DNA of 64,000 nt from CAZMGG01 sp964565715. GTDB taxonomy: Bacteria; Planctomycetota; UBA1135; UBA2386. Position numbers and translations under genes: made by a program. How positions within the stretch are numbered: the stretch's first letter is position 1; each line of letters opens with the position of its first letter. The stretch covers positions 18,964 through 82,963 of the forward strand of contig CAZMGG010000007.1 in assembly GCA_964565715.1 (NCBI GenBank), written 5' to 3'. Positions 26,676 through 35,070 of the stretch are shown here, one piece after another. Below the pieces are notes generated by a model. The model did no database searches. It was not told the DNA's origin and worked only from the letters and a program-made list of their open reading frames with translations.

Positions 26676-28281
26676 TCGCCACGTCGGCGTGGCGCCACGC
26701 CGTGGCGAAGCGCCCCGCGGCATCGGCGGCCTCGCGCTGCCGGCCCAGCCGGGCGAGGCACTCGGCGAGTCCGTGCAGGGCCCAGCCGTTCTCCGGGTGA
26801 CGGCGCAGGTCCGCCCGGTAGACCTGCTCGGCCTCGGCGAGCCGGCCGCTCTCCAGCAGCAGCGCGCCGAGCGCGTGGGCCGGCGGCATCATCCAGCCCC
26901 AGGGCTCGTCGTAGCGCAGCGCCTCGTCGCGCGCGACCGCCACCCGCAGGTGCGCGAAGGCGGCGTCCTGCTCGCCGGCGCGGAACGCGATCTCGCCATC
27001 CAGCAGCGAAGCGCCCACCGCGAGCACGGTGCGGGTCGGGTTGTTGCCGTGCAGCCAGTCCTCGGGCACCTCGGCGGCGGCGGCGTGGAACGCGGCCTGC
27101 TCGGCCCGGGCCTCGGGCAGCCTGCCGAGCGCGGCGAACGCGAGGCCGCGGGCGTAGTGGCGCATGGCGGTGGCGGTCTTCTGCCACCCGGGCGGCGCCG
27201 GCCGGTCCAGGATCTCCTGCCAGCGGCCGAACCGCACCAGCGCGTGCCACGGCGCGCCGAGGAAGGCCTCGAGGAACTGCGGCAGGGCCTGCACCACGTC
27301 CATCGGCAGCTCGCGCACCAGTTCGTCGGCGGCGGCGATCGCCTCCCGCTGGTTGCCGGTCGACATCGCCGCGAACTGCAGGAAGTGGAAGTTGTGGGCG
27401 CGGTAGACCTCGTAGAAGCCCGTCCGGCCGGTGCGCGCCACGATGGCGAGATCGGCGGCGATGCCGCGCCGGTTGGCCTCGGCGGCGTCCTCGTAGCGGC
27501 CGACCCGCTGGAAGACGTGGGCCGGCATGTGCACCAGGTGGCCGACGGCGGGCGCCAGGTCGCGCAGCCGTTCGGCCGCGGGCACCGCCCGTTCCGGCGC
27601 GGTCGAGGCCTCCACCGCGTGGATGTAGAGGTGGTTGCCGAGCGGGTGCCGCGGGTGCGCCTCCAGCAGCCGTTCCAGCAGCGCCACGATCTCGGCCGTC
27701 CACGGCTGCGGCGTGCCATCCTGCCGGTAGAGGTCCCAGGGATGCAGGTTCATCAGCGCCTCGGCGGTGAGCGCCATGACGTCGGCGTGTCCGCCGTGTA
27801 CGGCGAGCACGCCACGCATCGCCTCGGCGTAGGCGAGGTCGAGGGCGGCGCGATCGGCGGGAGCCGGAACGGCGTAGCGGGCCTGCAGGGCGGCGATCAG
27901 CGCCTGCTCGACCGGCGTCGCGGTCTTCGCCAGCGCCGCCGCCCGGGACGCGTCGGCATGGGCCTGCCGGGCCGTCGCCTCGTCCATCGCCATGTTGTTG
28001 AGGTGCGGCCCGGCGGCGTAGGCGCGACCCCAGAGGGCCATGGCGCAGTCCGGATCCGCCGCCAGCGCCGCGTCGAAGCAGCGGATCGCCTCCTGGTGGT
28101 GGAAGCCGTTGCACCAGGCGAGCCCCTCGTCGAAGCGGGCCTGCGCGGCCGCCCGGGACGTGATCGCGAACGAGTGCCCGCCCAGCGCCGGCAGGGTCGG
28201 CGGCGCGCCGGCGCAGGCGCCGAGCAGTGCTGTCACCAGCAGGGACGCGGGCAGGGCAGACGGCGGGAGAACGCGTTGCAC
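26647..28281 (-). CDS. TPR-repeat lipoprotein
   Basis: 544 residues. The N-terminus MQRVLPPSALPASLLVTALLGAC contains a lipobox (LLGAC), so it is probably an acylated lipoprotein. The remainder is tetratricopeptide-type helical hairpins: a canonical first unit (FDEGLAWCNGFHHQEAIRCFDAALAADPDCAMALWG), a middle His-rich section (NHLYIHAVEAS, HMPAHVFQRVGRYEDAAEANRRG) and C-terminal units (LAEAEQVYRADLRRHPENGWALHGLAECLARLGRQ). It resembles TPR proteins found near peptidases in Planctomycetota/Acidobacteria-like genomes. Likely a scaffold; no catalytic residues are seen. It converges with and overlaps the desaturase gene by 29 nt. Confidence 0.85.
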   Translation of the reverse strand: MQRVLPPSALPASLLVTALLGACAGAPPTLPALGGHSFAITSRAAAQARFDEGLAWCNGFHHQEAIRCFDAALAADPDCAMALWGRAYAAGPHLNNMAMDEATARQAHADASRAAALAKTATPVEQALIAALQARYAVPAPADRAALDLAYAEAMRGVLAVHGGHADVMALTAEALMNLHPWDLYRQDGTPQPWTAEIVALLERLLEAHPRHPLGNHLYIHAVEASTAPERAVPAAERLRDLAPAVGHLVHMPAHVFQRVGRYEDAAEANRRGIAADLAIVARTGRTGFYEVYRAHNFHFLQFAAMSTGNQREAIAAADELVRELPMDVVQALPQFLEAFLGAPWHALVRFGRWQEILDRPAPPGWQKTATAMRHYARGLAFAALGRLPEARAEQAAFHAAAAEVPEDWLHGNNPTRTVLAVGASLLDGEIAFRAGEQDAAFAHLRVAVARDEALRYDEPWGWMMPPAHALGALLLESGRLAEAEQVYRADLRRHPENGWALHGLAECLARLGRQREAADAAGRFATAWRHADVAIKASCFCRR

Positions 28282-28348
28282 GGCGGACCTCGGGGCTGCG
28301 GGGGACGCGAGGAGGAAGGGAGGCGGGGTGTCCGCTGCCTGGTGGCAG

Positions 28349-29530
28349 TCAGCGCGACAGTTCGATGATCAGCCGGCTGGCGGCGTCGTCGCAGGCCGCC
28401 GCCGCGGCATCGCCGGCCTGGTTGCAGGTGACCAGCACGCCGAACCGTTCGGTCGGCGCCAGCCACGCCACGCAGTACCACATGGTGTTGCTGCCGGCGT
28501 GGTGCAGCACCGGCCCCTTCGACCAGCCGCGCTGCAGGACGATCCAGCCGAGCGCGTGGGTCGAGTCGCCCGGCCGGTGCAGTTCGCGCAGCGTCGCCTC
28601 GCGCAGGAACGGCGCCTTGCCGGGCAGCGGCGTCGGGCCCGCGCCGAGGTGCAGGGCGCAGAAGCGCGCCCAGTCGCGCAGCGAGCCGTGCACCGTGCCG
28701 GCCGGGCCCAGCGCCGGCGGATTGTCGGCGAACGGCCCCGGCGCCACCGGCTTCGCCCGTCCGCCGCTGCCGCGGTGGCCGCGCGGCTGATCGATGCTGC
28801 CCGCCTCGCCGTCCGCCGGCACGGCGCCGGGCGCGCCGAAGCCCATGCTGGTCATGCCGAGCGGGGTGAACACCAGTTCCCGCATCAGGTCCTCCCAGCT
28901 CGCCCCCGTGGCCTGCTCCGCCGCCGCACCGGCCACCATGTAGCCCGTGTTGCTGTAGAGGAACGCCGAGCCCGGCGCGTGCTGCGGCGGCTGCGGCAGT
29001 ACGGCCTCGAGCACCAGTTCGCGGGCGGCCCGGCTCGGCCCCGGATGGGCCCGCAGCGCCGTCCAGGTGGCCTCGCCGGGGTTGCCCGGCATGCCGGCGC
29101 GGTGCTCCAGCAGCATGCGCAACGTGGCGCCGCGCCAGCCCGGATCCATGCGTTCCTTCTGCGCCGGCAGCAGGTCGGGCAGCCGCTGGTCGAACGCCAG
29201 CTTCTGCCGTTCGACCAGCCGGGCCAGCAAGGTCGCGGTCATCGCCTTGGTGCACGAGCCCAGGTGCCAGCGGTCGTCCGGCTGCACCGGCGTCGGGTGA
29301 CCCAGCGCCCGCACGCCCGCCACGCCGAGGCCGACCAGCTGGCCGTCGCGCAGCACGGCGGCGCCCAGCGCCGGCACCTCGTGCCGGGCCCGGATCTCGG
29401 CCAGGGTCGGTCCCAGATCCCGCAGCTCACGCCCGGCGCCGTCGTCCTGGCCGCGACCCGGCGCCGCAACGGCGGACAGACCGAGCAGGAGAAGTGCCGG
29501 CGTTCGGAGCGCGACGATGGGCTGCGGCAT
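28349..29530 (-). CDS. Serine hydrolase, class C beta-lactamase-like
   Basis: 393 residues with signal peptide PQPIVALRTPALLLLGLSAVAA. Penicillin-binding-protein/beta-lactamase fold: SxxK motif SCTK with Ser92 nucleophile, YSN motif (FLYSNTGYMVAGA), and HAG in VLHHAGSNTMWY as the KTG-box equivalent. Members include esterases, D-aminopeptidases and class C beta-lactamases; the substrate cannot be assigned. ATG 29530 is chosen because it gives a clean signal peptide; ATG 29554 is an alternative eight codons upstream. It is followed 67 nt later by the TPR lipoprotein gene on the same strand. Confidence 0.85.
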   Translation of the reverse strand: MPQPIVALRTPALLLLGLSAVAAPGRGQDDGAGRELRDLGPTLAEIRARHEVPALGAAVLRDGQLVGLGVAGVRALGHPTPVQPDDRWHLGSCTKAMTATLLARLVERQKLAFDQRLPDLLPAQKERMDPGWRGATLRMLLEHRAGMPGNPGEATWTALRAHPGPSRAARELVLEAVLPQPPQHAPGSAFLYSNTGYMVAGAAAEQATGASWEDLMRELVFTPLGMTSMGFGAPGAVPADGEAGSIDQPRGHRGSGGRAKPVAPGPFADNPPALGPAGTVHGSLRDWARFCALHLGAGPTPLPGKAPFLREATLRELHRPGDSTHALGWIVLQRGWSKGPVLHHAGSNTMWYCVAWLAPTERFGVLVTCNQAGDAAAAACDDAASRLIIELSR

Positions 29531-29575
29531 GGGTACCCCGGAGCGGCGGATCATCCCGCATCGGCGCGCGCGGGT

Positions 29576-31765
29576 CTACTTCAGGGCGCCGATCAGGAAG
29601 GTCCAGCGATCGGCGGCCTCCTCGATCAGCTTCTGGGTCGGCTTGCCGGCGCCATGCCCCGCGTCGGTCTCGATCCGGGCCAGGATCGGCGCCGGTCCGC
29701 CCTGGGCCGCCTGCAGCCTGGCGGCGAACTTGAAGCTGTGGCCCGGCAGCACCCGGTCGTCGTGGTCGCCGGTCATCACCATGGTGGCGGGGTAGCTCCT
29801 GCCGTCCACCACGTTGTGCAGTGGCGAGTAGCGGTAGAGCCACGGGAACTGCTGCGGATCGTCGCTGCTCCCGTACTCGCTGGCCCAGGCCCAGCCGATG
29901 GTGAACTTGTGGTAGCGCAGCATGTCGAGCACGCCGACCTCGGGCACCGCGGCGCCGATCAGGTCCGGCCGCTGGGTCAGCACCGCGCCGACCAGCAGGC
30001 CGCCGTTGCTGCCGCCGCCGATCGCCAGCCGCCCGGGCCTCGTGTAGCCGTTCCGCACCAGGTACTCGCCGCAGGCGATGAAGTCGTCGAACACGTTCTG
30101 CTTCTTGCCCAGCATGCCGGCCTGGTGCCATTCCTCGCCGTACTCGCTGCCGCCGCGCAGCACCGCCACCGCCAGCACGCCGCCGCGTTCGAGCCAGACC
30201 AGGTTGCTGACGCTGAAGAACGGCGTGATCGGCACGTTGAAGCCGCCGTAGCCGTACAGATACGTGCGGTGGCTGGAGTCCAGCGCCAGCCCTCGCCGGT
30301 GCACCAGGAACAGGCACAGCCGGGTGCCATCCTTGCTCTGCAGGAACACCCGCCGGCTCTCGTACGGCGCGGGATCGAAGTCGAGCCCCGGCGCGCGGAA
30401 CACCGACGAGGTGCCGCTCTGGAAGTCGTAGCGGTAGATGGTGGCGGGCTGCAGGAACGAGGTGAAGGTGTAGAACGCCTCCCGATCGCTGCGCTTGCCG
30501 CTGAAGCCGCCCACCGAGCCGAGCATCGGCAGCGGCAGCAGGCCGGCGTCGCTGCCGTCCAGGTTGCGCATCACCACCTGGTGCGAGGCATCGGCGAGGT
30601 AGCTGAGCACGAAGCGGTCGGCCACCACCGCCACGCCCTCCAGCGCGTGCGGGCCCTGCGGCACGACCTCGCGCCAGTGCTCGGGCTCGGGCTGCGCGAG
30701 CGACACCGCGACGATGCGCTGCCGCGGCGCGTCCTGGTTGGTCTGGAAGTAGAAGACCTCGCCGTCGTTGGCGAGATAGTCGTAGCTGGCGTCGAACGCC
30801 ATCAGCAGCGGGCGGACGTTCCAGCCCGCCTCCTGCAGGTCGACGTAGGCGATGCGGTTCCTGTGGTCGGTGCCGACCCAGAGGTGGATCACGAGGTAGC
30901 GGCCGTCCTCGGTGACCTCGGGGCCGAAGCCCCATTCGGGCTGGTCCGGCCGTTCGTAGACCACGCGGTCCTCCGTCTGGTCGGTGCCGAGCACGTGGTA
31001 GCAGAGCTGCGGGTTCTTGTTCTGCGCCTGGTAGACCTCGCCCTCCGCCGGCGCCGGGTAGCGCTGGTAGAAGAAGCCCTTGCCGTCGTGGGTCCACGCC
31101 GCCGAGCTGAACTTGCTCCAGCGCAGCACGTCGGGCAGCACCCGCCGGCCGTCGATCTGCAGGATCCGCCACTCGAGCCAGTCGCTGCCCCGCGCCGAGG
31201 TGGCGTAGGCGAGGTGCTGGCCCTGTTCGTCGAGTTCGGTGGCGGACAGCGCGACCGTGCCGTCGGCGGACAGCGTGTTGGGGTCGAGCAGGACCTCGCC
31301 GGGCTGCTGCAGGTCGGGGGTGAGGTACAGCACCGCCTGGTTCTGCAGGCCGTCGTTCTTGGCGTAGACCCAGCGCGCACCGGCCTTGCGCGGCGGCCCG
31401 AAGCGGGGGTAGTCCCAGAGCTGGCGCAGGCGTTCGAGGACGGCGGGGCGCTCGGGCACGGCGTCGAGGAAGGCCCGGCTGGCGACGTTCTGGGTCCTGA
31501 CCCAGGCGGCGACCTCGGCGGCGTCCTGGTCCTCGAGCCAGCGGTAGGGATCGGCGACCTTGGTGCCGTGGTAGTCGTCGACGACGTCGTCCTTGCGGGT
31601 GGGCGGGGACTGCCAGGGGGTCATGGTGGCTTCGGGGGCGGCCGCGGTGGGCGTGGGGGTCGTGGGGATCGTGGGGGTCGTGGGCGCGGCGCCGCAGCCG
31701 ATGGGCAGGAGGGCGGCAGCGCAGGGGAGGATCGGCAGGAACAGGCGGGCGACCGGACGCTTCAT
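29576..31765 (-). CDS. Prolyl oligopeptidase (S9A), exported
   Basis: 729-residue serine peptidase cleaving after proline in short peptides. An N-terminal export signal (RPVARLFLPILPCAAALLPIG) with a possible, weak lipobox Cys is followed by a Thr/Pro linker (TTPTIPTTPTPT). The S9 N-terminal domain follows (DDYHGTKVADPYRWLED) with the seven-bladed propeller, then the alpha/beta hydrolase domain with YGYGGFNVPITP, nucleophile loop GGSNGGLL, Asp loop TGDHDDRVLP and catalytic His in TDAGHGAGKP. Length and motif order match the family. ATG 31765 is preferred because upstream residues look non-coding. Probably periplasmic. Confidence 0.93.
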   Translation of the reverse strand: MKRPVARLFLPILPCAAALLPIGCGAAPTTPTIPTTPTPTAAAPEATMTPWQSPPTRKDDVVDDYHGTKVADPYRWLEDQDAAEVAAWVRTQNVASRAFLDAVPERPAVLERLRQLWDYPRFGPPRKAGARWVYAKNDGLQNQAVLYLTPDLQQPGEVLLDPNTLSADGTVALSATELDEQGQHLAYATSARGSDWLEWRILQIDGRRVLPDVLRWSKFSSAAWTHDGKGFFYQRYPAPAEGEVYQAQNKNPQLCYHVLGTDQTEDRVVYERPDQPEWGFGPEVTEDGRYLVIHLWVGTDHRNRIAYVDLQEAGWNVRPLLMAFDASYDYLANDGEVFYFQTNQDAPRQRIVAVSLAQPEPEHWREVVPQGPHALEGVAVVADRFVLSYLADASHQVVMRNLDGSDAGLLPLPMLGSVGGFSGKRSDREAFYTFTSFLQPATIYRYDFQSGTSSVFRAPGLDFDPAPYESRRVFLQSKDGTRLCLFLVHRRGLALDSSHRTYLYGYGGFNVPITPFFSVSNLVWLERGGVLAVAVLRGGSEYGEEWHQAGMLGKKQNVFDDFIACGEYLVRNGYTRPGRLAIGGGSNGGLLVGAVLTQRPDLIGAAVPEVGVLDMLRYHKFTIGWAWASEYGSSDDPQQFPWLYRYSPLHNVVDGRSYPATMVMTGDHDDRVLPGHSFKFAARLQAAQGGPAPILARIETDAGHGAGKPTQKLIEEAADRWTFLIGALK

Positions 31766-31921
31766 GGGGTGGCACCATACGTGGGGCGCCGTGGCCTTGG
31801 CGAAGGCGAACCGGGGCTGGGCGGGGTGCGGGCGGGGGTGTGGCCGGCCGGTGGCGCGCTTGACTCGCGTGGGTGCGTCGCTAACGTTCTTCCCTCCCTG
31901 TTGCCGATGGCGGCGGGGCGA

Positions 31922-31997
31922 TCCTGGATAGCTCAGTCGGTAGAGCAGGTGACTGTTAATCACCGGGTCGTAGGTTCAAGTCCTACTCCAGGAGCCA
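31922..31997 (+). tRNA. tRNA-Asn (GUU)
   Basis: 76-nt cloverleaf: acceptor TCCTGGA pairing with TCCAGGA, D-arm GCTCAGTCGGTAGAGC, anticodon arm GGTGA-CTGTTAA-TCACC with anticodon GTT at 31955-31957, T-arm with GGTTCAAGTCC, discriminator G and encoded CCA (31995-31997). The downstream neighbour is a restriction-modification island; tRNA genes often serve as integration sites, but no second copy of the tRNA 3' end was seen near 47.6 kb. Confidence 0.97.
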
Positions 31998-32504
31998 TCA
32001 CCGCTTGCGAGAGCGGACGCGTCCGCCCCGTGGTGCAGCACCGCGGGGCGGCGTCGTGTACGGGGGGCGGTCGGAAGGGTGGCCGTGGCGCGGGGTTGCG
32101 GCGGGTGGGGATGGTAGGGCGTGGGGTTCGCGAGAGCGTGGGGTGTGCGGGTGCGAGGTCGGTTTCGGCGTGGTTGAGGTGAGGCCAGGGCGCGTGCTCT
32201 CGCGAACGGGCCGAGAGAGCGGAATTCCTGCTTAACACCGGAGAGCGATTGCGAAGTCGTAGCCCCTGCCGGCGCCGCGACGCACCAGCGCCGCGCGAAC
32301 GCGGCGCCACGGCGGATCGGCTGCGCCGGGCCTCCGCGCCGACGACGGGTGATCTCGGGTTCCTGACCTTCCCGGCTGCACCCGCCTTCATCCGGTCCGG
32401 GCAGCCCGGCATACTTCGCCCCACTGCCCCGGCGCTGCGTGGTCGCGCCGGATCGTCTCTCGCCGTCCCGAAGGAAGCCGCCTCCCTGCATCGCCGTTGT
32501 CCGC
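31998..32504. other. 507-bp gene-free stretch between tRNA-Asn and hsdM
   Basis: Apart from the hairpin at 32023-32051, no supportable gene, repeat or promoter was found. Frames are open on both strands because of GC content, but none shows protein-like composition. Any hsdM promoter must be here. The region may hold the remains of the island's left junction. Confidence 0.5.
32023..32051 (+). terminator. Stem-loop downstream of tRNA-Asn
   Basis: CCGCCCCG (32023-32030) pairs with CGGGGCGG (32044-32051), with an inner GGTG/CACC extension and loop CAG, 26 nt after the tRNA's CCA. GC-rich with only scattered T residues after it; a likely tRNA terminator. Confidence 0.45.
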
Positions 32505-34247
32505 ATGAGCGACCCCAACCTCTCCTCGTTCCTCTGGTCGGTCGCGGACCTGCTGCGCGGTGACTACAAGCAGTCCGAGTACGGCAAGGTGATCCTGCCG
32601 TTCACCGTGCTCCGGCGGCTCGACTGCGTGCTGGCGCCCACCAAGGCCGCGGTGCTGACCGAGTTCGCCGCCCGCACCAAGGCGAAGATCAACCCGGAGC
32701 CGTTCCTCCTCCGCAAGTCGGGCCAGCACTTCTACAACACCTCGCCGCTCGACCTGAAGACGCTGCTCGGCGACCAGGACCACATCGGCGAGAACCTGCG
32801 CGCCTACGTGCAGGCGTTCTCCCCGGCGGTGCGCGACATCTTCGAGCACTTCGACCTGCACACGCAGATCGACCGGCTGCAGAAGGCGAACCTGCTGTAC
32901 CTGGTGACCGAGAAGTTCGCCAACGTCGACCTGCATCCGGCCACGGTCAGCAACGCCCAGATGGGGCTGGTGTTCGAGGAGCTGATCCGCAAGTTCGCCG
33001 AACTGTCCAACGAGACCGCCGGTGAGCACTTCACGCCCCGTGAGGTGATCCGGCTGATGGTCAACCTGCTGTTCGTCGAGGACGACGACGCCCTGTCGAA
33101 GCCCGGCGTGGTGCGCTCGCTCTACGACCCGACCGCGGGCACCGGCGGGATGCTGTCGGTGGCGGGCGAGCACCTGGCGAGCCTCAACCCGGAGGCCCGG
33201 CTGGTGATGTTCGGCCAGGAGCTGAACCCGGAGTCCTACGCGATCTGCAAGGCCGACATGCTGATCAAGGGGCAGGAGATCGCCAACATCGTGTTCGGCA
33301 ACACGTTGTCCGCCGACGGCCTGCCCGGGCAGCGCTTCGACTACATGCTGAGCAATCCACCGTTCGGGGTGGAGTGGAAGAAGATCGAGCGGGAGATCCG
33401 CAAGGAGGCCCAGGAGAAGGGGTTCGACGGGCGGTTCGGGCCGGGCCTGCCGCGGGTCAGCGACGGGTCGCTGCTGTTCCTGATGCACCTGCTGTCGAAG
33501 ATGCGCCCGACCAAGGACGGCGGCAGCCGGTTCGGGATCGTGCTGAACGGCTCGCCGCTGTTCACCGGCGGCGCGGGGTCGGGCGAGAGCGAGATCCGGC
33601 GGCACGTGCTGGAGAACGACCTGGTCGAGGCCATCATCGGGCTGCCGACGGACATGTTCTACAACACGGGGATCAGCACGTACGTGTGGATCGTGAGCAA
33701 CCGGAAGCCGGAAGGGCGGAAGGGGAAGGTGCAGCTGATCGACGCCAGCGGGTTCTGGCAGAAGATGCGGAAGAGCCTCGGCAGCAAGCGGAAGGAACTG
33801 AGCCAGGAGCACATCGAGGACATCACGCGGATCTTCGGCGAGTTCCGGGAGGTGACGCGGGACGGGGTGCCGATCAGCCGGATCTTCCCCAACGAGGAGT
33901 TCGGGTATCGGACGATCACGGTCGAGCGGCCGCAGCGGGACGCAAAGGGCAAGGTGGTGGTCGGGACCAAGGGCAAGGCGAGGGGCAAGCCGGTGCCGGA
34001 TGCGAGCCTGCGCGACACGGAGAACGTGCCGCTGCGGGAGGATGTGGGGGAGTACTTTGCGCGTGAGGTGCTGCCGCACGCGCCGGACGCGTGGATCGAC
34101 GAGGAGAAGACCAGGGTTGGGTACGAGATCCCGTTCAACCGGCACTTCTACGTGTTCAAGCCGCCGCGGCCGCTTGCGGAGATCGATGCTGAACTGAAGG
34201 TGGTGACGGACCGGATCCTGCAGATGATCGGGGGGCTGTCGAAGTGA
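32505..34247 (+). CDS. hsdM: Type I restriction enzyme M subunit
   Basis: 580-residue N6-adenine methyltransferase subunit of a type I restriction-modification system; two M plus one S methylate a bipartite site, and R adds cleavage. It starts SSFLWSVADLLRGDYKQSEYGKVILPFTVLRRL, the HsdM N-terminal domain. It carries the SAM motif DPTAGTGGML and catalytic NPPFG, plus FTPREVIRLMV. ATG 32505 gives the standard N-terminus; no strong Shine-Dalgarno. High GC, like the chromosome, unlike the next gene. First gene of the operon hsdM - HNH-like - hsdS - hsdR - DUF3800-like. Confidence 0.97.
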   Translation: MSDPNLSSFLWSVADLLRGDYKQSEYGKVILPFTVLRRLDCVLAPTKAAVLTEFAARTKAKINPEPFLLRKSGQHFYNTSPLDLKTLLGDQDHIGENLRAYVQAFSPAVRDIFEHFDLHTQIDRLQKANLLYLVTEKFANVDLHPATVSNAQMGLVFEELIRKFAELSNETAGEHFTPREVIRLMVNLLFVEDDDALSKPGVVRSLYDPTAGTGGMLSVAGEHLASLNPEARLVMFGQELNPESYAICKADMLIKGQEIANIVFGNTLSADGLPGQRFDYMLSNPPFGVEWKKIEREIRKEAQEKGFDGRFGPGLPRVSDGSLLFLMHLLSKMRPTKDGGSRFGIVLNGSPLFTGGAGSGESEIRRHVLENDLVEAIIGLPTDMFYNTGISTYVWIVSNRKPEGRKGKVQLIDASGFWQKMRKSLGSKRKELSQEHIEDITRIFGEFREVTRDGVPISRIFPNEEFGYRTITVERPQRDAKGKVVVGTKGKARGKPVPDASLRDTENVPLREDVGEYFAREVLPHAPDAWIDEEKTRVGYEIPFNRHFYVFKPPRPLAEIDAELKVVTDRILQMIGGLSK

Positions 34248-34305
34248 GTCGCATCGCAGCGGTCACAGCTAAGGCAGGGGTTGCGTTCGGCAAGGGAGTG
34301 GACGC

Positions 34306-35070
34306 ATGGTGAATCGCGGAAGAGATGACTTCCCGCACCGAACCAGGGCGACTCTGGCAAAGCGGGTCGGATACTCTTGCTCTATATGCCAAGTGATGAC
34401 GGTTGGCCCGAGTGCCCACGACTCTGTGCGCGTCAACAGCGTAGGCGTGGCTGCACACATTGCCGGAGCCAGACCGGGTTCGGCTCGCTACGACCCATCC
34501 ATGACGCCCGAGCAGCGGCGCGACATCAACAACGGCATCTGGCTGTGCCAGCTATGCGCCAAGAAGATCGATGGCGATTCAGTCGCCTGGACCATCGAGA
34601 GGTTGCAAAGGGTCAAGGCAGAAGCCGAACAGCGTGCCCTTGCGGCAATGGCTCCTGGAAGTAGGCGTGGCCTGGGCGCAGTTCTGGTGCACGCTCAGTT
34701 CTGTCAGCATGTTCGCCACTTCCGGGGCATCTACGTGCCCGTTGACGTGATCAACGAGCGCGCCAAGGAGATCACCGTGTCGCACGTCGGCCTTCGGGTT
34801 GCAGGCGCAGACTACGGGGCCACCGGGCACCCAGTTTCATTCTCGGTGGAACGCGCTTGGTTGCAGCCGCCACCAGTTCGCTTGAAGGCGTTGGATGCCC
34901 TGATCGGCGCGTGGTGGTTCTCCGTCGGATTCCACTCAGACGAGGATCCATTTCCACCCGCTGTTGTTTCCGCCGAACTCCAAGTTGTTCCGGTGCGCAG
35001 CGAGCCGATCGTGACTTCGCTTGAGTTTCTCCATGCTGCGCCGCGGGTATCGGAGAGGGCTGACGCATGA
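34306..35070 (+). CDS. HNH-like nuclease protein embedded in the hsd operon
   Basis: 254 residues. The N-terminal half is an HNH-type fold: KRVGYSCSICQ (C-x2-C), GVAAHIAGARPGSARYDPSM with the catalytic-type His, RRDINNGIWLCQLCAKKID with Asn and the second C-x2-C. This version (AHI...NGIWLC..C.K.ID) occurs in effector nucleases of bacterial immune systems and stand-alone proteins. The third His of classical HNH is replaced (CAKKID). The C-terminal ~130 residues are unassigned. GGGAG lies 8 nt before ATG 34306. It overlaps hsdS by 4 nt (ATGA), so it is translated as part of the operon. Base composition is visibly lower-GC than hsdM. Confidence 0.75.
   Translation: MVNRGRDDFPHRTRATLAKRVGYSCSICQVMTVGPSAHDSVRVNSVGVAAHIAGARPGSARYDPSMTPEQRRDINNGIWLCQLCAKKIDGDSVAWTIERLQRVKAEAEQRALAAMAPGSRRGLGAVLVHAQFCQHVRHFRGIYVPVDVINERAKEITVSHVGLRVAGADYGATGHPVSFSVERAWLQPPPVRLKALDALIGAWWFSVGFHSDEDPFPPAVVSAELQVVPVRSEPIVTSLEFLHAAPRVSERADA

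Noticed and set aside
32000..32500. Genes in the stretch between the tRNA and hsdM
   Set aside because: Frames on both strands give Arg/Pro-rich products with no start context or homology; only a hairpin is supportable.
34306..35070. CBASS effector assignment for the HNH-like gene
   Set aside because: The fold variant is shared with some CBASS effectors, but no CD-NTase cyclase gene is nearby; the context is type I R-M.
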